From assembly GCA_913030895.1 (NCBI GenBank), contig CAJWGK010000001.1, positions 75,138 through 112,414 of the forward strand: a stretch of 37,277 nt of DNA, given 5' to 3'. The notes under the pieces were generated by a model. It made no database searches. It was not told the origin of the DNA and saw nothing but the letters and a program-made list of their open reading frames with translations. Below are positions 9,676 to 16,713 of the stretch, piece by piece; positions within the stretch are counted from its first letter, which is position 1; every line of letters begins with the position of its first letter. The translations under genes and the position numbers were made by a program. This DNA is from an uncultured Flavobacteriaceae bacterium. GTDB taxonomy: Bacteria; Bacteroidota; Bacteroidia; Flavobacteriales; Flavobacteriaceae.

Positions 9676-10493
9676 AATATTTAAAGACAAAGCATGAGAA
9701 AAAATCAGCGGTCATAACTTCATTGATCACTGCGCTACTAATTCTTTTGTTTTTTCTATTGGGATTAAAATATTATGACCCTCCCATTAGTTTTGGCATG
9801 GAAGTCAACTTTGGAAATGCTAATCAGGGAATGGGGGAGAAGGCAATCAGCCAAGCGGAAGTCGCTAAGGCGGCACCCGATTTAAGACCATTAAAGCAAA
9901 CCCCAAAGGCTACGCCTAAGCCTGTAGCTCAGCCTAAGGTTGTGACGCAGGAAACTAGTGCAGTTGCAGTACCATCAGAAAAGCAGGAAAAAGAATTAAC
10001 GAAAGTCGAAAAAATTCCAGAAAAAGTAACTCCCCTAAAACCCGAGGTGGATCAATCCACTAAAAATATTTTGTCCAAACTGGTCAATCAAAAGAAAACC
10101 GACCAAAAACCTACTATCCAAAGTGAGGGCAATGATGATTTACTTGGAGATAAGGGTAAGGCGGATGGCAACCCCTATGCCAATAGTTATTTTAGTTTAT
10201 CTGGTCCAGGTGGAATGGGAAAGGGATTTGGACTAAACGGTCGGCGATTAGAATCTCGAGGCAAGGTTGTTCAAGAATGCAATCAAGAAGGGGTTGTAGT
10301 AGTCAGGATTACGGTAAATCGGGAGGGAGATGTTGTTGCTGCTGAGCCAGGGGTGAAAGGAACGACCAACACACATCCCTGTTTGCTAGAACCAGCCAAA
10401 GCAACTGCAATGCTTCATAAGTGGTATCCTGATCGCCAAGCGCCACCTCAACAAATTGGCTTTGTGGTGATACAGTTTAAACTCGGTGAATAG
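9672..10493 (+). CDS. TonB/TolA-like energy transducer
   Basis: Probably the periplasm-spanning arm driven by the ExbB-ExbD pair encoded just upstream. The 273 residues show a basic N-terminus, one membrane helix (about 12-33), a long Pro/Lys/Glu-rich linker (about 70-150), a Gly-rich stretch (GPGGMGKGFGLNG, 178-190) and a C-terminal domain of about 75 residues with alternating beta-type sequence. Cys203 and Cys237 bracket that domain and could form a disulfide. The classic TonB YP motif is not obvious, so TolA-like or divergent TonB are both possible. It overlaps exbD by 4 bp, and folC starts directly after its stop codon. No TonB-dependent receptor lies nearby to show the substrate. Confidence 0.8.
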   Translation: MKYLKTKHEKKSAVITSLITALLILLFFLLGLKYYDPPISFGMEVNFGNANQGMGEKAISQAEVAKAAPDLRPLKQTPKATPKPVAQPKVVTQETSAVAVPSEKQEKELTKVEKIPEKVTPLKPEVDQSTKNILSKLVNQKKTDQKPTIQSEGNDDLLGDKGKADGNPYANSYFSLSGPGGMGKGFGLNGRRLESRGKVVQECNQEGVVVVRITVNREGDVVAAEPGVKGTTNTHPCLLEPAKATAMLHKWYPDRQAPPQQIGFVVIQFKLGE

Positions 10494-11699
10494 TTGGAGA
10501 ATTACGATGAGATATTAGACTGGATGCTCGCACAATTGCCCATGTACCAAAAAAAAGGTGCTCAGGCATATCGTCCAGACCTTAGCAGAATGGAGGAATT
10601 TTGTTCTCATTTAGACCATCCTGAAAAAAAAATTAAAACCTTACATGTCGCTGGAACTAATGGAAAAGGCTCCACAGCTCATATGATGGCATCGGTTTTA
10701 CAAGAGGCTGGATATCGAGTAGGTTTGTACACCTCGCCTCACTTGAAGGATTTTAGGGAACGGATTAAAATCAATGGTGCACTTATAGAAAAGAAATACA
10801 TCACCAAATTTATTCAACAGAACATTGCCTACTTTGAACGTGCTTCTCTATCTTTTTTTGAGATGACTGTTGGTTTGGCATTTAATTATTTTTTTGATCA
10901 AAAAGTTGATTTTGCTGTAATCGAGGTAGGTATGGGTGGCCGTTTGGATGGCACTAATCTCCTACATCCCGAATTAGCTGTAATTACTAATATTGGCTTT
11001 GATCACACTCAATTCTTAGGCAACACATTAGCTGAAATTGCTGGGGAAAAAGCGGGAATAATCAAGCTTAAAACTCCTGTTATTATTGGAGAAACGCATA
11101 AAGATACTTGTGAAGTTTTTGAACAAAAAGCAAAGATGTTAGACTGTCCAATCATTTTTGCTGACCAAAAAGAAAAGTTAGCGTTTCACTGTGATCTGAA
11201 AGGAAGCTATCAGCAAAAAAATATTCAAACTGCTGCTGTTGCATTGCTGCAACTTAACATAAATCGTAAAATCATCAAAGCAGGACTGAAAAATGTGATT
11301 CCCAATACGGGTATTCAAGGCCGTTGGCAAACTCTAAACAATCGCCCATTGACCATTGCTGATGTAGCCCACAATAAGGAGGGTTTGGATTATATAATCC
11401 CTCAAATCAAATCCCAATCCTTTGATCAGCTTTATTTGGTTTTGGGTTTTGTCAATGATAAAGCGGTAGAGAAACTACTCCAATTATTTCCAGCAAATGC
11501 TACTTTTTATCTTGCAACGCCGGATATACCCAGAGCACTTCCCCTTTTGGATTTAGAAAAGATTGCAATAAAACTAAATTTAAATTATACCATATTTCCT
11601 TCCGTGGTAGATGCGATGTCTCGAGCTCAAGCTATGGCTATGCCAGAGGACTTTATCTACGTTGGTGGAAGTACTTTTGTCGTGGCTGAGATAATTTAA
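10494..11699 (+). CDS. folC: Folylpolyglutamate synthase / dihydrofolate synthase
   Basis: Adds glutamate to dihydropteroate and/or tetrahydrofolate (folate synthesis and retention, cytosol). The 401-residue protein has the Mur-ligase-like ATP site HVAGTNGKGSTAHM near 52-65, the YTSPHLKDFRERI block near 79-91 and the GMGGRLDGTN motif near 146-155. It also has ITNIGFDHTQFLG and the C-terminal DVAHN element, all diagnostic for FolC. Translation starts either at TTG 10494, directly adjoining the previous stop, or at ATG 10524. The TTG is preferred because residues 2-10 match the usual N-terminal extension. It is in the same run as the exbBD-tonB genes. FolA and ThyA of the same pathway lie 18-21 kb downstream. 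Confidence 0.93.
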   Translation: MENYDEILDWMLAQLPMYQKKGAQAYRPDLSRMEEFCSHLDHPEKKIKTLHVAGTNGKGSTAHMMASVLQEAGYRVGLYTSPHLKDFRERIKINGALIEKKYITKFIQQNIAYFERASLSFFEMTVGLAFNYFFDQKVDFAVIEVGMGGRLDGTNLLHPELAVITNIGFDHTQFLGNTLAEIAGEKAGIIKLKTPVIIGETHKDTCEVFEQKAKMLDCPIIFADQKEKLAFHCDLKGSYQQKNIQTAAVALLQLNINRKIIKAGLKNVIPNTGIQGRWQTLNNRPLTIADVAHNKEGLDYIIPQIKSQSFDQLYLVLGFVNDKAVEKLLQLFPANATFYLATPDIPRALPLLDLEKIAIKLNLNYTIFPSVVDAMSRAQAMAMPEDFIYVGGSTFVVAEII

Positions 11700-11737
11700 A
11701 TGACTATATTTGGATTTAACTACTATTTATAAACTTT

Positions 11738-12286
11738 ATGGATCGATATGAGGAACTGGTAAGCTCAAACCCAGAAAACTGTTCGGCAACCGAATATCGG
11801 TACATCGGCGCTTTAATAGAAAAATACGCCCCAGGTAATATCCTTGTTTTTAGTGTGGGAAGGGACAGTAGTCTCTGGATGGATCTCAATAAAGGGGGCA
11901 ACACTGTTTTTCTGGAGGATGTAAGAAAATGGATTAAATTCAGCAGGAATATTACCCCTGAAATTAACATCGTGAAGGTCAACTATTCGACCAAACGCAA
12001 AAATTGGAAAAAATTATTGGGTCAAGACCATAAATTGCAAATGCGTTTACCCGATTTTATTAAAAATACCGTTTGGGATTTGGTTTTTGTGGATGGTCCA
12101 CGAGGATATGACGATAAAGTACCCGGTCGAATGCAAAGTATCTTCTCTGCAGCAAAATTAAAAACACGAAACCTGATTCTCCATGACTGTGATCGTGAGG
12201 TCGAAAAGACATATTTCATTGAATACATTGGTGCTCCGACACATATTGTAGAAAAGTTATACCACAAAGAATTTGTGTTTGACTAA
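11738..12286 (+). CDS. DUF579 / glucuronoxylan methyltransferase-like protein
   Basis: A 182-residue soluble protein with no signal peptide or membrane helix. Its blocks resemble the DUF579 (Polysacc_synt_4) family, known best from plant GXM and IRX15 proteins. A SAM-site-like VFSVGRDSSLW (37-47) is followed by LNKGGNTVFLED (50-61), then WDLVFVDGPRGY (113-124) with the PGRM continuation (129-132), and LILHDCDREVE (146-156). Plant GXM enzymes methylate the 4-O position of glucuronic acid side chains. Here the substrate is unknown and may be a glycan or a small molecule. It begins 38 bp after folC on the same strand and could be the last gene of that operon, followed by tRNA-Val. The family call rests on recalled motif patterns and was not confirmed by a search. 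Confidence 0.65.
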   Translation: MDRYEELVSSNPENCSATEYRYIGALIEKYAPGNILVFSVGRDSSLWMDLNKGGNTVFLEDVRKWIKFSRNITPEINIVKVNYSTKRKNWKKLLGQDHKLQMRLPDFIKNTVWDLVFVDGPRGYDDKVPGRMQSIFSAAKLKTRNLILHDCDREVEKTYFIEYIGAPTHIVEKLYHKEFVFD

Positions 12287-12404
12287 ATACGTTAGATGCG
12301 TATAATTTTTGGTAATGTTTTTTTGACTATTCAATGAATAACGTTCAATTGATTTTTAATGCTTGAAAACCCTCAGGTAATGATGCTGAATAATCATATT
12401 TTTT

Positions 12405-12412
12405 TATATTTG
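12405..12412 (+). promoter_or_regulatory. -7 box of tRNA-Val promoter
   Basis: TATATTTG matches TAnnTTTG exactly and ends 13 bp before the mature tRNA. No good TTTG is found 19-21 bp upstream, so the -33 part is weak. The same octamer precedes tRNA-Leu. Confidence 0.55.
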
Positions 12413-12425
12413 CCAAACTTATTTC

Positions 12426-12500
12426 GGGCGCGTAGCTCAGTTGGTTCAGAGCACTTGGTTTACACCCAAGGGGTCAGGGGTTCGAATCCCTTCGCGCCCA
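12426..12500 (+). tRNA. tRNA-Val (anticodon TAC)
   Basis: The 75-nt cloverleaf has acceptor stem GGGCGCG paired with CGCGCCC and discriminator A. The D-arm is GCTC...GAGC. The anticodon stem CTTGG/CCAAG encloses the loop TTTACAC, giving anticodon TAC (valine, GTA codons). The T-arm contains GGTTCGAATCC. CCA is not encoded. It stands alone between a protein gene and a terminator. Confidence 0.97.
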
Positions 12501-12511
12501 CAAATGATAGT

Positions 12512-12546
12512 AAGGCTTCCCGTAAATAGGAAGTCTTTTCTTTTTT
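12512..12546 (+). terminator. Rho-independent terminator after tRNA-Val
   Basis: A stem AAGGCTTCC / GGAAGTCTT (one G-T pair) with an 8-nt loop is followed by a T-rich run ending in six T. It starts 12 nt after the tRNA. Confidence 0.75.
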
Positions 12547-12549
12547 AGG

Positions 12550-12571
12550 ACTCTCACAAAACTCTCACAAA
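12550..12571. repeat. Perfect tandem repeat of an 11-mer (two copies)
   Basis: ACTCTCACAAA occurs twice back to back, just past the tRNA-Val terminator. Position next to a tRNA gene is where integrating elements often sit, but no integrase or other mobile gene is present, so any link to integration is a guess. Confidence 0.6.
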
Positions 12572-12588
12572 AGCAGTATATTTTGAGT

Positions 12589-12611
12589 AAAAAAAACCTC
12601 CACTTGGGAGG
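12589..12611 (-). terminator. Rho-independent terminator, minus strand
   Basis: On the minus strand, CCTCC, a 5-nt loop and GGAGG are followed by eight T. It is about 200 nt beyond the stop of the coiled-coil protein gene, the only minus-strand gene that could use it, apart from a possible small RNA in between. Confidence 0.7.
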
Positions 12612-12814
12612 GTAAAGTCAGCCTGAAGGAAAGAACGGTTTCCAGTTAGCCATTTTAATTAATGATTAGTACTACCTATCCAAACCAGGTGTCTTCGTAA
12701 AGGTTTCCTAAGTCACTATTATTGATGGAGATTTACTTTTAAGTTTGTTATAATAGAGAAGAAATCTTAAAAGTTTTGCTTAAATCAATTAATCACTCAA
12801 CATTAATAAATTGA

Positions 12815-13594
12815 TTACTTGGAAGAGAAAATGGAATTCATCTTTTCTTTCTCTTCTTTCGCAAGCTCAGCGTCAACTAAAATACGACCACTATGCTCAT
12901 CGGTAATGATCTTTTGTCTGGAAGCGATTTCCATTTGAATCTGAGGGGGGATTGAAAAGTAAGAGCCTCCAGAAGCTCCTCTTTCTATGGGAACTATAGC
13001 CATTCCGTTTTTGACGTTCTCTCTAATTTTCTGATAAGCTTGAAACAGGTGTTCCTCTATTTTAGTTTGAAACTCTTTAGACTTCTTTGCCAATAGTGTT
13101 TCTTCTTTTTCAGTTTCTTTAAGAATTTCGTCCAACTCACCTTTCTTTGCGTCCAAATGTTTTTTACGCTCGTCTAGTTTGACAGTTAGCTGCTCAATAG
13201 CCTCTTGCTTGAGTTCTTTTTTGGCTGAAAATTCTTTAATTCGCTTTTCAGCTAATTGTATTTCGAGTTCTTGAAACTCTTGTTCTTTAACAATGGAGTT
13301 GTATTCGCGGTTATTTCTGACATTTTTCAGATTTTGCTCATACTTTTTATGCTCTTCTTTGGCAACTTCAATTTTATTCTTTTGTTCTTTGGTCTGAAAA
13401 TCAAAATCACTGACTTCTTGTTGGAAGTTTTCCAAGCGTTTATCTAGTCCAGCGATTTCATCTTCTAAATCTTCGACCTCTAGGGGCAATTCGCCTCTCA
13501 CATTTCTTATTTCATCTACGCGAGAATCAATTAATTGTAAATCGTAAAGAGCTCTTAGTTTGTCTTCTACGGTTACCTCAGTCTTTTTTGCCAT
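12815..13594 (-). CDS. Coiled-coil protein with degenerate C4 zinc-ribbon domain
   Basis: The 259-residue protein resembles the CT398-type family: a long helical hairpin (about 40-190, heavily Lys/Glu, coiled coil) followed by a small C-terminal domain that is normally a four-Cys zinc ribbon. Here the first Cys pair is replaced by ASGGS (207-211) and the second by DEHSG (232-236), while the surrounding GG, IPPQ and GRIL residues are kept. The domain therefore probably folds without zinc. In the wider family this arrangement is linked to nucleic-acid or secretion-related functions, but no exact role is established. It abuts nif3 with no intergenic bases (nif3 stop at 13595-13597), so the two are co-transcribed with nif3 first. 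Confidence 0.85.
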   Translation of the reverse strand: MAKKTEVTVEDKLRALYDLQLIDSRVDEIRNVRGELPLEVEDLEDEIAGLDKRLENFQQEVSDFDFQTKEQKNKIEVAKEEHKKYEQNLKNVRNNREYNSIVKEQEFQELEIQLAEKRIKEFSAKKELKQEAIEQLTVKLDERKKHLDAKKGELDEILKETEKEETLLAKKSKEFQTKIEEHLFQAYQKIRENVKNGMAIVPIERGASGGSYFSIPPQIQMEIASRQKIITDEHSGRILVDAELAKEEKEKMNSIFSSK

Positions 13595-14689
13595 TTAAGA
13601 ATAGTTTACAGGGTTGCTATTAGATTTAGATAAAGCGATTGCAAAATTAGGTAATTTTTTGATAAGATGATCAAGTATCAATTTTTTTGTGAACTGTTCT
13701 GTTTCATAATGTCCTGCATCGATAAGCAGTATTTGATTTTCCGCTTGAAAAAAATCGTGGTATTTAAGGTCTGCCGTAATAAAAGCATCAGCACCAGAAT
13801 TCCTTGCAGCTTTAATTGCAAAGCTTCCTGAACCCCCAAGAACAGCAACTTTTTTAATGCTTTTACCCATTTTTTTGGAATGTCTCAAAACATTAGTATT
13901 TAATTTTTTCCGTACCCAATCTAAAAAATCTTCCTCCTCCATTTGATTCTCTATTTCTCCTATACTTCCCATTCCAATTGTCTGATTTTTATTCTCAAGT
14001 GCATATATTTCATAAGCGACTTCCTCATAGGGATGATATTCAAAAAGTGCCTGGAGTATTTTTTGTTGCGCATGAAGTTCGAAGATTAAATTTAACTGAA
14101 GCTCGTCTACCTCAGTTCTTTTGCCCTTTTCTCCAAGACTTGGATTACTATTTTGGTTGCCTTTAAAACTGCCTTTACCTAATGAGGAGAAACTGCATTC
14201 ATCATAATTACCGATCGCTCCTGCGCCAGCCTCATAAAGTTTATCCAATAGGTTTGCAGCATCGTTTTTTGGTACGTAAGTAGTGAGTTTACGTATGGTT
14301 TGCTTTTTGGGTATAAGTATCTTGATCAGATTTAAACCCAAGTTTTCCGCTAGGTTATGACTTACGCCATAGCGATGATTATCTAGGGCAGTGTGAATGG
14401 CGTAGATAGCAATATCGTTTTTAATTGCCTTGGCAACTACTCGTTCCACATAGGTTGATGGAGTAATTTTTTTTAATCCTGAAAATATTATAGGATGGAA
14501 GCTTACAATGAGATTAAATTCTTTAGCAATGCATTCGTCGACAACATTTTCTAGTGTATCTAGCGTGACCAAGACTCCTTTACAGTCCTTTTGCGCATCA
14601 CCAACAAGCAGGCCTACATTATCAAAATTCTCTGCATATTCAGGAGGAGCCCATTCGACTAAAACATCAATGACTTGTTGAATCTTCAT
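13595..14689 (-). CDS. Nif3-like dinuclear metal centre hexameric protein
   Basis: Nif3/YbgI/YqfO family; forms toroidal hexamers with a two-metal site. The exact reaction is not settled, though a GTP cyclohydrolase-type role has been proposed. N-terminal motifs include NFDNVGLLVGD and SFHPIIFSG (metal-site His) and AIHTALDN. The C-terminal half has GGSGS, TADLKYHDF and DAGHYETE, which complete the site. A middle insertion (about 130-240) fits the PII-like domain found in long family members of about 365-370 residues. I chose ATG 14689 (364 residues) over the upstream in-frame ATG at 14731 for two reasons: the family begins with a MKIQxVID-like sequence, and a TATATTTG -7 box lies between the two starts. 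It is followed directly by the coiled-coil gene. Confidence 0.9.
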   Translation of the reverse strand: MKIQQVIDVLVEWAPPEYAENFDNVGLLVGDAQKDCKGVLVTLDTLENVVDECIAKEFNLIVSFHPIIFSGLKKITPSTYVERVVAKAIKNDIAIYAIHTALDNHRYGVSHNLAENLGLNLIKILIPKKQTIRKLTTYVPKNDAANLLDKLYEAGAGAIGNYDECSFSSLGKGSFKGNQNSNPSLGEKGKRTEVDELQLNLIFELHAQQKILQALFEYHPYEEVAYEIYALENKNQTIGMGSIGEIENQMEEEDFLDWVRKKLNTNVLRHSKKMGKSIKKVAVLGGSGSFAIKAARNSGADAFITADLKYHDFFQAENQILLIDAGHYETEQFTKKLILDHLIKKLPNFAIALSKSNSNPVNYS

Positions 14690-14694
14690 TGTTG

Positions 14695-14725
14695 CAAATA
14701 TAATATTATCTTTTATGGGAAGAAA
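14695..14725 (-). promoter_or_regulatory. nif3 promoter, possibly giving a leaderless mRNA
   Basis: On the minus strand TTTC (14722-14725), 19 bases, then TATATTTG (14695-14702). The -7 box ends only 6 bp before the chosen nif3 ATG at 14689, so the transcript would have almost no leader. It also excludes the upstream ATG at 14731. Confidence 0.55.
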
Positions 14726-14762
14726 CTTCAACCGATGAGGGGAAAACGAACTTGTGTTTTAC

Positions 14763-14770
14763 TAAATTTG
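14763..14770 (+). promoter_or_regulatory. -7 box of lpxK promoter
   Basis: TAAATTTG matches TAnnTTTG exactly, 20 bp before the first TTG start codon of lpxK. No convincing -33 box is seen at the usual spacing. Confidence 0.45.
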
Positions 14771-14790
14771 GTTGTCCATAAAAAATAGTT

Positions 14791-15804
14791 TTGTTGAAAT
14801 ACCTTCGCTGGCTTCTTTTTCCATTTGCGTTATTGTACGCTGCATTCATGCAGCTTAGAAATCTTTTTTTTGATTTAGGGGTTTTGCCTTCAAAAAACTT
14901 TAGCCTACCAAGTATTGGTGTTGGTAACCTTTCAATGGGGGGTACAGGCAAATCTGTAGTAGTAACTTATTTGATTGAGTTATTTGAAAAATCGAAGTCT
15001 GTAGCCACACTGAGCCGAGGATACGGAAGAAATACTAAAGGTTTGAGAATTGCCTCTTCGATTGATAGTGCAGTGACTTTAGGTGACGAACCTTTCCAAT
15101 TTTTCCTGCGGTATCCAAATCTTCAAGTGATTGTTTCTGAGAACAGGATGATGGGTATGGAGGCGATGCAGAAGTTGAACCCAATTCCTGAAATGGTTGT
15201 GATGGACGATGTGATGCAGCATCGGTGGGTTAAACCAAAATTGATGATTGTGACCACGGATTATAAAAAACCTTACTTTAATGATTTTATACTGCCTGTA
15301 GGTGAACTCAGAGAGTTGAGCTCGGGAATCAACCGAGCGGATATGATCTTAGTTACTCGTACGCCAAAAGATTTATCGATTAGCCAAAAGGAGAGCTATT
15401 TAAAAAATATTAAAACCGAGGTTCCTGTTTTTTTTACGGGGATCAAATACGCTAAAGGACTTTATCAAGAAAATCAAATCAAACCCAAAGCAATGTTAAA
15501 AAAGGGTAACTTCATTTTGGTTACTGGTATTGCTGATGCTTCAAATTTGGTTGATTATTTGCAAGAAAAATTTAGCGTATTTGATCATCTTAATTTCCCT
15601 GACCACCATCTTTTCTCTGCTGCTGATGTTCAAATGATTTCATCACGGGCAGCGGATAAAATTATAATAACTACAGAGAAGGACTATGGAAGACTATCAC
15701 CACTTTTAGATTCTGATCAGCTCTATTACCTTAAAATTTCCCTTGACTTTATTTTTGAGCAGGATCGAATTGATTTTGATAAAATGGTTTTCGAAATTGC
15801 TTAA
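14791..15804 (+). CDS. lpxK: Tetraacyldisaccharide 4'-kinase
   Basis: Adds the 4'-phosphate to the lipid A precursor at the inner face of the inner membrane. The 337 residues begin with a hydrophobic N-terminal helix (about 5-25) that anchors the enzyme, followed by the P-loop GNLSMGGTGKS (45-55). Further family blocks are LSRGYGR, LGDEPFQF, VMDDVMQHR (the usual DDGFQH position, with VMQ here) and the late TTEKDYGRL. Two consecutive TTG codons at 14791 and 14794 are the only sensible starts; there is no ATG nearby. It diverges from nif3. It converges on lipA with a 4-bp overlap of the stop codons, leaving no room for a terminator between them. Confidence 0.93.
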   Translation: MLKYLRWLLFPFALLYAAFMQLRNLFFDLGVLPSKNFSLPSIGVGNLSMGGTGKSVVVTYLIELFEKSKSVATLSRGYGRNTKGLRIASSIDSAVTLGDEPFQFFLRYPNLQVIVSENRMMGMEAMQKLNPIPEMVVMDDVMQHRWVKPKLMIVTTDYKKPYFNDFILPVGELRELSSGINRADMILVTRTPKDLSISQKESYLKNIKTEVPVFFTGIKYAKGLYQENQIKPKAMLKKGNFILVTGIADASNLVDYLQEKFSVFDHLNFPDHHLFSAADVQMISSRAADKIIITTEKDYGRLSPLLDSDQLYYLKISLDFIFEQDRIDFDKMVFEIA

Positions 15805-16670
15805 TGAATGTGCTTATGTGCCTTGTAAGAGGAACGAACGAGTGGGCCACTTTCAACATGACGGAAACCTAGATCTTTTCCCACGGCCTCATATTTTTGA
15901 AAAGTATCTGGTGTGATAAATGATTTTACAGGGAGGTGTTTTTTTGTCGGTTGTAAATATTGTCCAATTGTGACAACATCTACCTCGGCCTTGCGAAGAT
16001 CATGAAGTGTTTCAAATACTTCCTCTTCTGTTTCTCCTAATCCCAGCATAATTCCAGATTTTGTTCTGTTGACTCCCATTTCTTTGAGATATCTTAAAAC
16101 CGCTAAACTTTGATCATATTTGGCCTGAATCCTAACTTCTCTAGTCAAACGTCTGACTGTTTCTACATTGTGAGAAACAACCTCGGGAGCTGCTTCTACT
16201 ATACGGTTTATATTTGTATGATTTCCTTGAAAATCTGGAATCAAAGTTTCTAATGTGGTATCGGGATTTAGTCGCCTAATGGCATTAATGGTTTCGCTCC
16301 ATATAATTGACCCCATGTCTTTGAGATCATCGCGATCAACAGAGGTAATCACAGCGTGTTTGATTTTCATAATTTTAATCGAACGCGCGACTTTTTCTGG
16401 CTCTTCCCAATCTACATTTACTGGTCTTCCAGTTTTAACTCCACAAAAACCACACGATCGGGTACAGATATTACCCAGTATCATAAAAGTGGCAGTACCC
16501 TCTGCCCAACATTCTCCCATATTGGGGCAACTGCCTGATGTGCAAATCGTATTTAGCTTATATTGATCAACTAACCCCCTAAGTTCGGTGTATTTCTTAC
16601 CCGTTGGAAGTTTAACCCTAATCCATTTTGGTTTACCTACGCCCCTATGCTCCTTTTCTACCGTTTCCAA
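15801..16670 (-). CDS. lipA: Lipoyl synthase
   Basis: Radical SAM enzyme inserting two sulfurs into protein-bound octanoyl groups to make lipoate for the pyruvate dehydrogenase and related complexes. It has the auxiliary-cluster cysteines CTSGSCPNMGEC (C-x4-C-x5-C) near residues 43-54, the radical SAM motif CTRSCGFC (C-x3-C-x2-C) near 69-76, and the C-terminal RSSYKA element. The longest frame begins at TTG 16685, but that codon sits inside a perfect -7 promoter box. I therefore start at the next in-frame TTG (16670), which gives 289 residues, within the family's usual range. No ATG is available upstream of the first cluster. PdhB of a lipoyl-dependent complex is encoded at 33.1 kb. No lipB is seen in the window. 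Confidence 0.95.
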   Translation of the reverse strand: METVEKEHRGVGKPKWIRVKLPTGKKYTELRGLVDQYKLNTICTSGSCPNMGECWAEGTATFMILGNICTRSCGFCGVKTGRPVNVDWEEPEKVARSIKIMKIKHAVITSVDRDDLKDMGSIIWSETINAIRRLNPDTTLETLIPDFQGNHTNINRIVEAAPEVVSHNVETVRRLTREVRIQAKYDQSLAVLRYLKEMGVNRTKSGIMLGLGETEEEVFETLHDLRKAEVDVVTIGQYLQPTKKHLPVKSFITPDTFQKYEAVGKDLGFRHVESGPLVRSSYKAHKHIH

Positions 16671-16682
16671 AACTTTTTTATA

Positions 16683-16713
16683 CAAATATACAAACTTATG
16701 TCACAGACTCAAA
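16683..16713 (-). promoter_or_regulatory. lipA promoter, perfect consensus, inside end of Nramp gene
   Basis: On the minus strand TTTG (16710-16713) lies in the last codons of the Nramp-like gene. It is followed by 19 bases and TATATTTG (16683-16690). Both boxes and the spacing match the Bacteroidota consensus. lipA is therefore likely to be transcribed on its own as well as by read-through. Confidence 0.75.

Larger units (their letters stand above)
12501..12814. other. Gene-free 314-bp stretch with several hairpins
   Basis: It holds the tRNA-Val terminator, the 11-bp tandem repeat, a minus-strand terminator (12589-12611) and a perfect 9-bp inverted repeat (ACTTTTAAG at 12735-12743 with CTTAAAAGT at 12766-12774). 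No credible ORF is seen. The part from about 12612 to 12780 lies between the end of the coiled-coil protein gene and the minus-strand terminator. It could be that gene's 3' untranslated region or a separate small RNA on the minus strand. I do not recognise an RNA family. Confidence 0.4.

Noticed and set aside
12612-12660. Plus-strand segment resembling the SRP RNA core (GTCAGCCTGAAGGAAAG...)
   Set aside because: The invariant GGAAGGAAGCAGC order of the SRP apical loop is not met and flanking stems do not pair, so resemblance is superficial.
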